NCBI GenBank assembly: GCA_034666705.1
Contig: JAXDLH010000424.1
Span: 1-15,253 of the forward strand
DNA from: JAXDLH01 sp034666705
GTDB lineage: Bacteria > Chloroflexota > UBA6077 > SHYK01
Direction of reading: 5' to 3'
Length of the DNA stretch: 15,253 nt
Position 1 is the stretch's first letter; each line of letters opens with the position of its first letter. A program made the translations under genes and the position numbers. Shown here piece by piece: positions 1 to 8,385 of this stretch. Under the pieces are notes generated by a model. That model did not search any database. It was not told where the DNA came from and saw only the letters and a list, made by a program, of their open reading frames with translations.

Positions 1-710
1 GTCGTATTCGCATCGGTGTCACGGACCATGAAGCCCCGCTCGAATCGCTGGTAGAGAACGTTCGACTGATCGGGATCTGCCACTGCCGCCGTCGTGGGGA
101 GTCCCCAGAGATCCAGACCCATCGTCACGCCAGCCACCGCGTCGCGGCCAGGCGCCGCCGCCTCGTAGAGGGTGAGAAACCCAGTTTGGGTTTCACCACT
201 TGCATCCTTCACATTGGACTGCACGAATTCGAGCGCCCGGGCCGTAAAGTCGCTTGCATCGCGACTCGGCGCCGCGGCGACCAACGCGTCGTCGACCGAC
301 GGCAACTGGTAGCCGTCGACTGGCGAGTATGGCAACAAATCGATCAGATTGAGCGCGCGGACGCCCTGACCAGGCGCCACCTGCAGGGCCCCACGCTCGA
401 ACAACTGGACCGTCGAGCCTTGCAGCGTGAACTGGCGAGAGAGTGGGTCACCCAGGACGGCCGCCCCTCCATGAGCATTGAAGTAGTTCCAGATCTGGTC
501 GTCGCTAACGGCAAACCCGGTCTGCGCGAAAAGCCGCCCCGACGATTGGGTCTCCGAAGCGGCCTCGGGATCTGCGAGGATTGCGCTCTGAGTTGCCGAT
601 TGGGCAACCTCACTCGTCTGAGCGGTCGCATCTGCCGCGACGAGCGGCGACATGCTCGCGATGAGCACGAGACTCGTGAGGGCCAACCGCGCGAAGCCTG
701 GAAATGACAA
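1..710 (-). CDS. Secreted protein with LGFP/FERG-like module, C-terminus beyond window
   Basis: An open frame without stops runs from a TTG at 708-710 to the left edge, giving about 236 residues; the rest lies outside. Residues 1-26 look like a signal peptide: a short start with one Arg, a hydrophobic core (LALTSLVLIA) and Ala-rich cleavage region. A low-complexity Ala/Ser/Gln linker follows to about residue 65. Residues 70-125 resemble the repeat module common in exported Chloroflexota proteins: an Ile-Trp-x-Tyr-Phe segment, a Gly-Gly pair, Leu-Gly-Asp-Pro, then Gln-Leu-Phe-Glu-Arg-Gly. A second QRFERG motif occurs near the edge, suggesting another copy. Such modules usually accompany cell-wall or peptidase domains, but none is visible here, so the function is unknown. 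The start is uncertain: GGAGG lies only 4 bases before the TTG. The frame is trusted because of the signal peptide and the module. Confidence 0.75.
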   Translation of the reverse strand, partial: MSFPGFARLALTSLVLIASMSPLVAADATAQTSEVAQSATQSAILADPEAASETQSSGRLFAQTGFAVSDDQIWNYFNAHGGAAVLGDPLSRQFTLQGSTVQLFERGALQVAPGQGVRALNLIDLLPYSPVDGYQLPSVDDALVAAAPSRDASDFTARALEFVQSNVKDASGETQTGFLTLYEAAAPGRDAVAGVTMGLDLWGLPTTAAVADPDQSNVLYQRFERGFMVRDTDANT

Positions 711-903
711 ACTGCCTCCGACTCGACTGGGGTTGCTGCGAATGAGTGCCGCAGCCTCGCGGATCTTAACGTCTATCCATCTCGATTTGTTTCACGTCGT
801 TACGAATGCCCGCGTCGATATCCTAGCAAACCGCAACGCCGAATACCAGTGCGAATTGTTACATCCCTGTAAGATCGCCGTGGAAATGTACGATATCATG
901 CGT

Positions 904-929
904 CGGCCCATAATGCGCCGGTTGGGCCG
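904..929. repeat. 7-bp inverted repeat CGGCCCA/TGGGCCG
   Basis: CGGCCCA at 904-910 is the exact reverse complement of TGGGCCG at 923-929, with a 12-base spacer. It lies in the divergent intergenic region and is followed by no T-tract. It could be an operator half-site pair or a hairpin; the role is unknown. Confidence 0.5.
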
Positions 930-996
930 TGTCTATCAGTCCGCGAGATCCACGCCTTCACGGTTCCGGACTCGGTGAATGGTACATGGACGACGC

Positions 997-1017
997 ACCC
1001 AACTGATACGGTTGGGT
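997..1017. repeat. 7-bp inverted repeat ACCCAAC/GTTGGGT upstream of the glycosyltransferase
   Basis: ACCCAAC (997-1003) and GTTGGGT (1011-1017) are exact reverse complements around a 7-base centre, ending 28 bases before the ATG at 1046. The position fits an operator or a leader hairpin. No T-tract follows, so an intrinsic terminator is unlikely. No regulator can be assigned. Confidence 0.5.
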
Positions 1018-1045
1018 TACGAATGGGCATTCAGGCAACGCAAAA

Positions 1046-2611
1046 ATGTCGGATGGCTGGGCGCTTAAACTCGGCTATGAATACGATCAGGAAGGGGTTC
1101 CTGAAACGGTAGTCGTTGCAGCGAGCAGTCCGGCCGCGCGTGTGCGACAGTGGGCTGAAGGCATCGTGCTCACGCGACCCTTCGGCACCTTGCTGGTGGC
1201 CGGCCTCGCGGCGTTCGCCGTCTACGTCGTCGGGTTCACGATCCCGTATTCGCTCGCCGCCGGAATCGAGCAGCCCCTGCTCCAGTTCACGCGCATTACC
1301 GGACCGTCCTTCGGTCCGACCATCGGGCTGCTCGTAGCGCTCGGGGTGCTCTTCGCCACCTATGCCACCGCGGTACGCGTCTGCCTGCAGCTCGAGGGCT
1401 CCCGACGGGCCGTTGCGGCAGTCGTTCTTCTCGGGGGCATCGCAGCCATCGCCCTGTTGCCGATGTACCCGGTTTTCTCGCTTGACATCTTCTATTACAT
1501 GTCTGCTGACCGGATCTGGAGCGTATTTCACGAGAACCCGTTCGTTGTCCCGCCGCTCCAGGCGGCCAATGATCCGTTCTTTCCATATACGAGCTGGGGG
1601 CACTATCCCTTGCCATATGGTCCACTCTGGCCGTGGATTACACAGTCGACGAGCGCGCTTGGCGAAGGTCAAGTTGGGCCCACACTGGTCGCCTTCAAGG
1701 CACTCGGCGTCGGAGGCTACCTTGCGTGTCTGCCGCTCGTGTACTGGGCCCTCAGCAGGCTCGCCCCGGACCGGCGGTTGACTGGCTTATGCATCTTTGC
1801 CTGGAATCCGCTTGTCCTCCTCGAGCTGGCCGGCGCGGGCCACAACGATGCGGTGGCGCTGGTACCCGCAGCGCTCGCGCTCGGGTTCTGGAGCCGGCGA
1901 TGGAGCGTGGCGTCGACCGGCACAGCAATGGTCTCCTTTCTGACCAAGGCGACTGTTGTCGTTTTGGCGCCAGCACTCTGCTGGCCGAGTTTCCGCCGGG
2001 CGCTCGAAGAGCAGACGTTGCTCCGCTGGCTAGCGCTCCACGCCGGCGTTGCGGGGGCGCTGTACGTCGTCGCCTGGCAGCCGTTCTGGGGCGACGGGCG
2101 CAGCGCCGGCTTTCTTCGCGAGGCCGACCAGTACTATGACAGCCTGACCATGCTGCTCATGACGGCAGCTCCAGCTTCTCTCCACGACGTCGCACCGCGC
2201 GCCATCCAAGCCGTGCTGGTTCTGGGGTTTGCGGTGTTCTACCTGCAACAACTGCGCGCCACCCGCGATCAGGGCAAGGACATCCTGCGTGTGATGTGGC
2301 GCGTCAGCGTGCTGTACTTTCTCGTCATCTCACCGTTCTACTCCGCCTGGTACATGGCATGGCCAACCCTCGTCAGCGCGCTCATCGCCGAGCGGCGCAC
2401 CACCATCCTCACCGCCCTGCTCTGCATCGGCGCCTTCGGAACGTATCTGGTCCAGTTTGTGCTGCGGCCCATCGCAATGCCAACGGTCAGTTGGACCGAG
2501 ATCAATGCGATTGGGCTCGCCGTTGCCGCTGGTCCATTTCTCCTGGGTCTGTGGGCCTTGCAGCCCAGACGGCAGGCTGCCCTCGCATTGGCTGCAACCG
2601 CCGAGGCATAG
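1046..2611 (+). CDS. Multi-pass GT-C type glycosyltransferase (GT87/DUF2029 or MptB-like)
   Basis: The 521-residue protein has a cytoplasmic N-terminus of about 50 residues, then roughly 10-13 hydrophobic segments to the C-terminus. It resembles polyprenyl-phosphate-sugar-dependent glycosyltransferases. Asp147 lies in the first large loop (LDIFYYMSAD), where GT-C enzymes keep an acidic catalytic residue, followed by an Asn-Pro-Phe motif. The loop PLPYGPLW (Tyr191) and the segment Asn-Pro-Leu-Val-Leu-Leu-Glu with His266-Asn267-Asp268 are typical of DUF2029/MptB-like proteins, as is the late SPFYSAWYMAWP motif. Sugar and acceptor cannot be told; mannosyl transfer to a lipid or wall glycan is a guess by homology. 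No strong ribosome site precedes the ATG, so an internal start (for example the GTG codon of Val in AARVRQW) is possible. The TAXI-like gene follows after 104 bases on the same strand. Confidence 0.8.
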   Translation: MSDGWALKLGYEYDQEGVPETVVVAASSPAARVRQWAEGIVLTRPFGTLLVAGLAAFAVYVVGFTIPYSLAAGIEQPLLQFTRITGPSFGPTIGLLVALGVLFATYATAVRVCLQLEGSRRAVAAVVLLGGIAAIALLPMYPVFSLDIFYYMSADRIWSVFHENPFVVPPLQAANDPFFPYTSWGHYPLPYGPLWPWITQSTSALGEGQVGPTLVAFKALGVGGYLACLPLVYWALSRLAPDRRLTGLCIFAWNPLVLLELAGAGHNDAVALVPAALALGFWSRRWSVASTGTAMVSFLTKATVVVLAPALCWPSFRRALEEQTLLRWLALHAGVAGALYVVAWQPFWGDGRSAGFLREADQYYDSLTMLLMTAAPASLHDVAPRAIQAVLVLGFAVFYLQQLRATRDQGKDILRVMWRVSVLYFLVISPFYSAWYMAWPTLVSALIAERRTTILTALLCIGAFGTYLVQFVLRPIAMPTVSWTEINAIGLAVAAGPFLLGLWALQPRRQAALALAATAEA

Positions 2612-2715
2612 GCCGAAAACGATAGGGCCCGCGCCACTTTTTGGGCACGGTATCATCGATTGAGCGACGCTGCCTTCGATGGGCGAAACGCGTCCTCGGC
2701 GCAAGGAGCAGGGCA

Positions 2716-3681
2716 ATGAGCGAAGTGCCTGAGCGGCGACCTCCACCGGTCGTCATGCGATCCCGGCTCATGCTCGAGGTGGCATCGCACCTCGTCGGGC
2801 AGGCAGACTGGCCGGACCAGCAGGTCCAGATCCATTTCCGTCCCCAGGGGGGAGCCGACTGGAACCTTTGCTTCTTTGCCAGCGACGCACCAAACGCCGT
2901 CGAGGCCGTGCTGAGCGGTGCCGCCGACATTGCGATCTGCAATCCCGGCGGCGTCCTGGCGATGGCAGTCCGCGGAGCTGCGCCGTTCAAGGCACCCGCG
3001 CCGCTGCGCGCGATCATGGTATTGCCGCAGTTCGATCAATTTGGCTTCGGCTTCACGGCGGCGTCCGGAATCACGTCGCTCGCCCAGGTACGAGACGATA
3101 GGTACCCGCTCCGCGTCTCGCTTCGAGGCCAGCGCGACCACTCGGTACATCTGGTCGCCGACCGAGTGCTGCAAGCCTATGGCTACTCACTGGCGGACAT
3201 CGAGCGTTGGGGCGGGCAGGTGCGCTACGACGAGGAGTTCCCGAACGGCCCGCACCGCATGGGCGCCATGGAGCGGGGTGAGATCGACGCGATCTTCGAT
3301 GAAGCGCTCAATATGTGGGCGCGGCGGGGTCTCGAGATCGGCATGCGCTTCCTCCCGATCGACGAGCCGCAACTGGGCGAGCTCGAACGCGTCGGCCTGC
3401 GCCGGGTGGCGATCACGCCGGGCGAGTACCCGGCGGTTGGGCAGGATGTGTGGACCGTCGACTTCAGCGGCTGGCCAGTCTTCACGCGGGAGGACGCTTC
3501 TGATCACATGGTCGAGGCGTTCTGTGCGGGTCTCGAGGCGCGCAAGGAGCGCATTCCCTGGTACGGAAGCGGTCCGATGCGGCTCGACCTCATGGTCTCA
3601 GACACTCGTGAGGCGCCCATGATGATCCCGCTGCATCCGGCGGCGGAGCGCTTCTGGCGCGCGCGCGGCTATATCAAGTAG
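2716..3681 (+). CDS. TAXI/PBP2-type solute-binding-like protein without signal peptide
   Basis: This 321-residue protein resembles the TAXI family of TRAP-type solute receptors (type 2 periplasmic binding fold). The hydrophilic N-terminus is followed by ASHLVG and VQIHFRPQGG, then NAVEAVLSGAADIAICNPGG, which matches the segment where these receptors count and sample ligand states. The second lobe carries FDEALNMWARR and a long C-terminal region ending HPAAERFWRARGYIK. There is no signal peptide or lipobox, so as read it is cytoplasmic. The ATG at 2716 was chosen because AGGAG sits 7-8 bases upstream; the frame stays open to a TTG at 2641, but the extra 25 residues are basic and not a signal sequence. 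No TRAP permease gene is nearby. The ligand is unknown, and an enzyme or sensor role on the same fold is possible. Confidence 0.75.
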   Translation: MSEVPERRPPPVVMRSRLMLEVASHLVGQADWPDQQVQIHFRPQGGADWNLCFFASDAPNAVEAVLSGAADIAICNPGGVLAMAVRGAAPFKAPAPLRAIMVLPQFDQFGFGFTAASGITSLAQVRDDRYPLRVSLRGQRDHSVHLVADRVLQAYGYSLADIERWGGQVRYDEEFPNGPHRMGAMERGEIDAIFDEALNMWARRGLEIGMRFLPIDEPQLGELERVGLRRVAITPGEYPAVGQDVWTVDFSGWPVFTREDASDHMVEAFCAGLEARKERIPWYGSGPMRLDLMVSDTREAPMMIPLHPAAERFWRARGYIK

Positions 3682-3843
3682 CGACGGACGACCCTGTCCG
3701 CCCACTTACCGCTGGCGGGAATGCGGGCCGCGGACAGCGGGGTCCTGCGGACTACGCAAGCATGCGTCGGTCCAGACGGGGTAGGCGACGAATTGGGAGC
3801 GGGCGGGGGCCGCGGCCGTGAGGGTCTCGGTCCCCGTGGCCGC
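3682..3843. terminator. Convergent spacer with GC-rich hairpins, possible terminators
   Basis: The spacer separates the plus-strand TAXI-like gene from the minus-strand gltB. GCGGCC (3812-3817) pairs with GGCCGC (3838-3843), and the inner bases GTGAGGG/TCCCCGT extend the stem with wobbles and one mismatch around a 6-base loop. On the minus strand this hairpin begins at the base after the gltB stop codon. A weaker hairpin, TCCGCC/GGCGGG (3697-3719), follows the TAXI gene. Neither has a T-tract, so intrinsic termination is only suggested; RNA 3'-end protection is an alternative. Confidence 0.4.
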
Positions 3844-6800
3844 TCATTGCATCGCTGGCGTCTCGTTCTGGACCGTCGGAGGATCCGGCACCACCTGCCA
3901 GAAGCGTGGCAGGAACTCGTCCCAGCTCGCAAGAATCTGCTCGCCGCGAGCGCTTCCGGTCAACGCCACGTGCTCGGCAATGAGCGATCGCAGCCGCTCG
4001 GCATCCTCGGGGCGCACCACTCGTCCATCCCGGGCGATCCGTTCCAGGTCCACAAGCTCGGTGTTGACCTTGCCGGGAAAATCGCCGTTCTCGTCCAGTA
4101 CGTAGGCCGTACCAGCGGACATGCCCGCCGCGAAGTTTCGGCCAACGGGGCCGAGCACCACGACCACTCCGCCCGTCATGTACTCGCAACAGTGGTGGCC
4201 CGCGCCTTCGATCACGGCCGTGGCGCCGCTGTTCCGTACGGCGAAGCGCTCGCCGGCGCGACCAGCGGCAAACAGCTTGCCGCCGGTCGCCCCGTAAAGC
4301 ACCGTATTGCCCATGATGATGTTGTCCTGCGCAATGAAGCTCGCGTGAGACGGAGGCCGGATGACGATCTCACCGCCGCCCATACCTTTACCGACGTAGT
4401 CGTTCGCCTCACCATCGAGCACGAGTCGCATCCCGCGAGTGGTGAATGCCCCGAAGCTCTGGCCTGCGCTGCCCCGCAGGTGCACGTCGAGCGTGTCATC
4501 CGGGAGGCCTGCTTCTGCGTGCCGACTTGAGATCTCGTACGCGAGCCGGGCGCCGACGGTGCGGTGGCTGTTGTCAATCGCGTAGCTCAACTCCACCCGC
4601 TCCCCACGCTCCCAGGTCACGGCCGCATCATCAGTCATCTTGTCGAGGAAGAGGTCACGGGTCGGTGGATCATTGCGCGGCTGGGCTTGCTTGACCGGGC
4701 GACCGAAGGACGGATCGGGGGGCGTAAGCAGCGCACTCAAATCGAGTGCCGCAGCCCGCGAGTTCAGCACGTCACGATTCTGGGTCAGCATGTCGGCACG
4801 CCCGATGATCTCGTCGATCGTGCGCACGCCGAGCTCGGCCATGATCTCCCGCATCTCCTGCGCGAGGAAAGTGAAGTAGTTGATCACCATCTCGGTCGTG
4901 CCAGTAAACTGCGCGCGGAGCTTGGCATCCTGGGTGGCGATCCCCGTCGGACAGGTGTTCAGGTGGCATTGGCGCGCCATGTCACACCCTAGAGCCACCA
5001 CCGCCGACGTGCCAAACCCGAACTCCTCCGCGCCAAGCATCGCCGCGATCAATACGTCGCGGCCGGTCTTAAAGCCGCCATCCGTGCGCAGGCGCACTCG
5101 GCCGCGCAGGTCGTTCAAGACCAGAACTTGCTGCGTCTCGGCGATACCGAGCTCCCACGGACAGCCGGCGTTCTTAATCGACGAGAGCGGTGAGGCACCC
5201 GTGCCACCAGAGTCGCCGGACACGAGGATGTAGTCGGCATACGCCTTCGCGACGCCAGCGGCGATCGTCCCCACGCCTGCCTCAGAGACGAGCTTCACAC
5301 CCACGTAGGCCCGAGGGTTCGCCTGCTTGAGGTCGTAAATGAGCTGGGCGAGATCCTCGATGCTGTAGATGTCATGGTGGGGCGGTGGCGAGATCAGAGG
5401 GATCCCGGGGATTGCATGCCGCAGCCGCGCGATGAACCCGTTCACCTTGTACTTGGGCAACTGGCCGCCCTCGCCCGGCTTCGAGCCCTGCGCCATCTTG
5501 ATCTCGATCTCTTCGGCCTGCGACAGGTAATACGACGTTACCCCGAAGCGCGCCGAGGCGACCTGTTTGATGCGGTTGTGTGCCGCCACGCCGTTGCGCG
5601 GGTTCACGTACCAATCCGGATCCTCGCCGCCTTCGCCGCTGTTGCTGCGCGCCCCGAGCTCGTTCATGGCGAGCGCCAGCGTCTGTACGGCCTCCGGTGA
5701 GAGCGCGCCGAGCGACATGGCTGTCGAGTAAAAGCGTCGATAGATGCGCTCAGTTGGTTCGACGTCATCCAGCGGGATCGACGGTCGCTTGACAAAGTCC
5801 ATCAGATCGCGCGGCTCGGCAGGCTCGTGATTGATCGTCAAGGCGACGTAATCCTTGTACGCGTCGTAGTCGCCACGCCGGACCGCCTGGTGCATGGCGT
5901 TCACGACTGGCACACTGAAGCCGTGATATTCGCCGCTCCCACGGTACCCTACGAAGCCTGTGAAGCGGAGTCCGGTCCGAGGCATCACGCCCGCCTTGTA
6001 TTCGAGCCCGCCGAACGCCTCGCCGTGCTTGCGCAGCACATCCTCGGCGATCTGCTCGAGCCCAATGCCGGGCACGCGATTGGGTGTGCCGGGGAAGTGA
6101 CAGTCCACCAGGCTGCGATCGAGCCCAAGAACCTCAAAGATCTGGGCGCCGCGATATGCGGCGAGCGACGAGATGCCCATCTTCGACATGATCTTGAGGA
6201 GGCCCGCCTCGACGGCACCCCGGAAATTGTCGACTGATTGCTGCGGATCCAGGGTCGGATAGTCACGGCTGCCCGCAAAGCTCTTCGCGGTCTCGAGCGC
6301 AATATAGGGATCGACGGCGCTGGCGCCGTAGCCGATGAGGCAGGCGAAGTGATGGATATCCCAGGCGTCGCCCGTCTCCGCGACGAGGTCCGCACGCATC
6401 CGCAGACCAGCACGGATCAGGTGCTGGTGCACGGCGCTGACCGCAAGCAGCATCGGGATTGACGCATGGGTCTCGTCGACCCCGCGATCGGAAAGAATCA
6501 GCAGGGCGTTGCCACGCTCTACGGCAGCAACCGCGTTGGCGCAGAGCTGCTCGACCGCCGGCCCCAAGCCGGCAGGACCGGCATCGACGTCGAACAGGCA
6601 GCTAAGCGTCTCGGCGGGAAGATCGTGGCGGTGGCGGGGGTGCCGCAGCCGTTCCAGCGCACCTTCGGTCAGAACCGGGCTCGGAAACTCCACGAGGTCG
6701 GCATGATCCTCGCTCTCTTCGAGCAGGCTGAGGCGCCGCCCGGCATAAGTGTTGAGGCTCATTACGAGCTCTTCGCGGAGCGGGTCGATCGGCGGATTGG

Positions 6801-8385
6801 TCACCTGCGCGAAGCGCTGCCGGAAGTAGCCGTAGAACGGGCGATGCTGTTTTGAAAGCACCGTAATCGGCGTATCGTCACCCATCGAGAAGACAGCATC
6901 GTGGCCCTCACCACTCATCGGGTTGATGACCTGAATGAGGTCCTCATGGGTGTATCCGAAGGCTCGCTGCTGGTTCGTGAGGGCCTGCTTCGCCTCTGCC
7001 GTGCCGTTCGACGATACGGTGAAGCCGGTCGTCTGCAGACGGGTCAACTTGCGCCGCAGCCATACGCCGTAGTCGCTCTCGAGGGCAACGCTCCGCTTCA
7101 AATCCTGGTTGCGGTAGAGGCGTTGGTGCGCCGTGTCGACCACCAGCATCTCACCTGGTGCGAGGCGGCCTTTCTCGACGACGTGGGCGTCGTCGAGCTC
7201 GATTACCCCAACTTCAGATGCGCTCACGACGAGGCCATCGTCCATGACCTTGTACCGCAAGGGCCGCAGACCATTGCGGTCCAGCGAAGCACCCGCCACG
7301 ATCCCGTCGGTGAATGCCACGGCTGCGGGGCCGTCCCACGGCTCCATCAACAGCGCGTGGTACTCGTAGAAGGCGCGCACGTCCGGATCCATGTCGGTCA
7401 TCTTTTCCCACGCCTCGGGAATGAGCATCATCATGGCGTGAGCCGGACTGCGCCCGGATTGGACGAGCAGCTCCAGCACGTTGTCCAGCGAGGCGGAGTC
7501 GCTGCCGGTCTCATCGATCACCGGCCGCAGGTTGCCGATCCGGTCGCCCCAGACCGAAGACTGCAGCTCCGCCTCACGGGCGCGCATCCAGTTACGATTG
7601 CCCCACAGGGTGTTGATCTCGCCGTTGTGCGCGAGCATGTGGAACGGTTGGGCCAGGAACCAATTCGGGAAGGTATTCGTGCTGTAGCGTTGATGGAAGA
7701 CGGCAATCGACGCCTCGAACTCCGGGTCATGCAGGTCAGGGTAGAACTCACCCATTTGCGGCGCGACGAACAGCCCCTTGTACACCACAGTTCGACAGGA
7801 AAAGGAGGGGATGTACAGGTCGTCGACACCCTCGTCACAGGCCCAGTTCTCGACGTCTTTGCGTACGAGATACAAGAGCCGCTCGGCTTCGACGTTCGAC
7901 AGCTCAGGAGGCAGTCCGACGAGGACCTGGGCGATCTCGGGCATCGTCTGCCGAGCCTTCGCACCCAGGGCGTCTGGGTCGACGGGAACCGGTCGCCAGC
8001 CACCGACCTTCAATCCGTACCGCTCGACCGCCTGCTCGATCGCCGCCACCGAGCGGTCACGGGCCGATGGAGCCTGTGGCAGGAAGATCATGCCGACGCC
8101 GAGGCCATAGTCGTTCGGGAACCGCACCCCCAGTCGCGCGGCCTCACGCGCCAGGAGACGGTCCGGAATCTGCAACAGCATGCCGGCGCCGTCGCCGGAC
8201 TTGCCATCCGCCGATACCGCACCGCGGTGGGTTACGTTGACGACAGCGAGGATCGCCTTCTCGACGAGGTCATGGGTCCGCTCGCCCCCGATGTGGGCGA
8301 CAAAGCCCACCCCGCAGGCATCGTGCTCCATGCGGGGATCATAAAGAGGAGGGAGCTGCGACTTTCCCAGGCCCATCACGTCCAC
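3844..8385 (-). CDS. gltB: Glutamate synthase (NADPH-type) large subunit
   Basis: The 1513-residue product is full length for GltB. It transfers the amide nitrogen of glutamine to 2-oxoglutarate in the cytoplasm. Domains: class II glutamine amidotransferase, residues 24 to about 430, with nucleophile Cys24 in CGVGF exposed after loss of a 23-residue propeptide and HNGE at 253-256; a central domain; the FMN/2-oxoglutarate domain, about 800-1200 (PGEGGQLP, PPPHHDIYSIEDL, GGTGASP); the 3Fe-4S cysteines Cys1134, Cys1140 and Cys1145 (C-x5-C-x4-C); and the C-terminal GXGXG beta-helix, about 1250-1450. The stretch between NSGEGGEDP and RIKQVAS is short, as in NADPH enzymes, without the insertion of ferredoxin-dependent ones. 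The start is GTG with AGGAG (8393-8397) 7 bases upstream. The partner gltD is not adjacent. The gene lies downstream of tRNA-Sec on the same strand. Confidence 0.97.
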   Translation of the reverse strand: MDVMGLGKSQLPPLYDPRMEHDACGVGFVAHIGGERTHDLVEKAILAVVNVTHRGAVSADGKSGDGAGMLLQIPDRLLAREAARLGVRFPNDYGLGVGMIFLPQAPSARDRSVAAIEQAVERYGLKVGGWRPVPVDPDALGAKARQTMPEIAQVLVGLPPELSNVEAERLLYLVRKDVENWACDEGVDDLYIPSFSCRTVVYKGLFVAPQMGEFYPDLHDPEFEASIAVFHQRYSTNTFPNWFLAQPFHMLAHNGEINTLWGNRNWMRAREAELQSSVWGDRIGNLRPVIDETGSDSASLDNVLELLVQSGRSPAHAMMMLIPEAWEKMTDMDPDVRAFYEYHALLMEPWDGPAAVAFTDGIVAGASLDRNGLRPLRYKVMDDGLVVSASEVGVIELDDAHVVEKGRLAPGEMLVVDTAHQRLYRNQDLKRSVALESDYGVWLRRKLTRLQTTGFTVSSNGTAEAKQALTNQQRAFGYTHEDLIQVINPMSGEGHDAVFSMGDDTPITVLSKQHRPFYGYFRQRFAQVTNPPIDPLREELVMSLNTYAGRRLSLLEESEDHADLVEFPSPVLTEGALERLRHPRHRHDLPAETLSCLFDVDAGPAGLGPAVEQLCANAVAAVERGNALLILSDRGVDETHASIPMLLAVSAVHQHLIRAGLRMRADLVAETGDAWDIHHFACLIGYGASAVDPYIALETAKSFAGSRDYPTLDPQQSVDNFRGAVEAGLLKIMSKMGISSLAAYRGAQIFEVLGLDRSLVDCHFPGTPNRVPGIGLEQIAEDVLRKHGEAFGGLEYKAGVMPRTGLRFTGFVGYRGSGEYHGFSVPVVNAMHQAVRRGDYDAYKDYVALTINHEPAEPRDLMDFVKRPSIPLDDVEPTERIYRRFYSTAMSLGALSPEAVQTLALAMNELGARSNSGEGGEDPDWYVNPRNGVAAHNRIKQVASARFGVTSYYLSQAEEIEIKMAQGSKPGEGGQLPKYKVNGFIARLRHAIPGIPLISPPPHHDIYSIEDLAQLIYDLKQANPRAYVGVKLVSEAGVGTIAAGVAKAYADYILVSGDSGGTGASPLSSIKNAGCPWELGIAETQQVLVLNDLRGRVRLRTDGGFKTGRDVLIAAMLGAEEFGFGTSAVVALGCDMARQCHLNTCPTGIATQDAKLRAQFTGTTEMVINYFTFLAQEMREIMAELGVRTIDEIIGRADMLTQNRDVLNSRAAALDLSALLTPPDPSFGRPVKQAQPRNDPPTRDLFLDKMTDDAAVTWERGERVELSYAIDNSHRTVGARLAYEISSRHAEAGLPDDTLDVHLRGSAGQSFGAFTTRGMRLVLDGEANDYVGKGMGGGEIVIRPPSHASFIAQDNIIMGNTVLYGATGGKLFAAGRAGERFAVRNSGATAVIEGAGHHCCEYMTGGVVVVLGPVGRNFAAGMSAGTAYVLDENGDFPGKVNTELVDLERIARDGRVVRPEDAERLRSLIAEHVALTGSARGEQILASWDEFLPRFWQVVPDPPTVQNETPAMQ

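Larger units (their letters stand above)
711..1045. other. Divergent intergenic region with inverted repeats, no gene seen
   Basis: This 335-base stretch lies between the outward-facing secreted-protein gene and the glycosyltransferase gene. It is richer in A+T than its flanks, as expected for a promoter region. No credible protein was found in it. It holds a short inverted repeat TTACA-N4-TGTAA (859-872) and two longer ones annotated separately (904-929 and 997-1017). I could not identify a convincing -35/-10 pair for either gene. Confidence 0.6.

Noticed and set aside
186..978. Plus-strand open frames at 186-707 and 652-978
   Set aside because: The first is antisense to the signal-peptide-bearing minus-strand gene; the second overlaps its start and the intergenic region and has no family resemblance or ribosome site.
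2641..2715. Longer start for the TAXI-like protein at TTG 2641
   Set aside because: The extra 25 residues are basic and not a signal peptide, while AGGAG at correct spacing points to the ATG at 2716.
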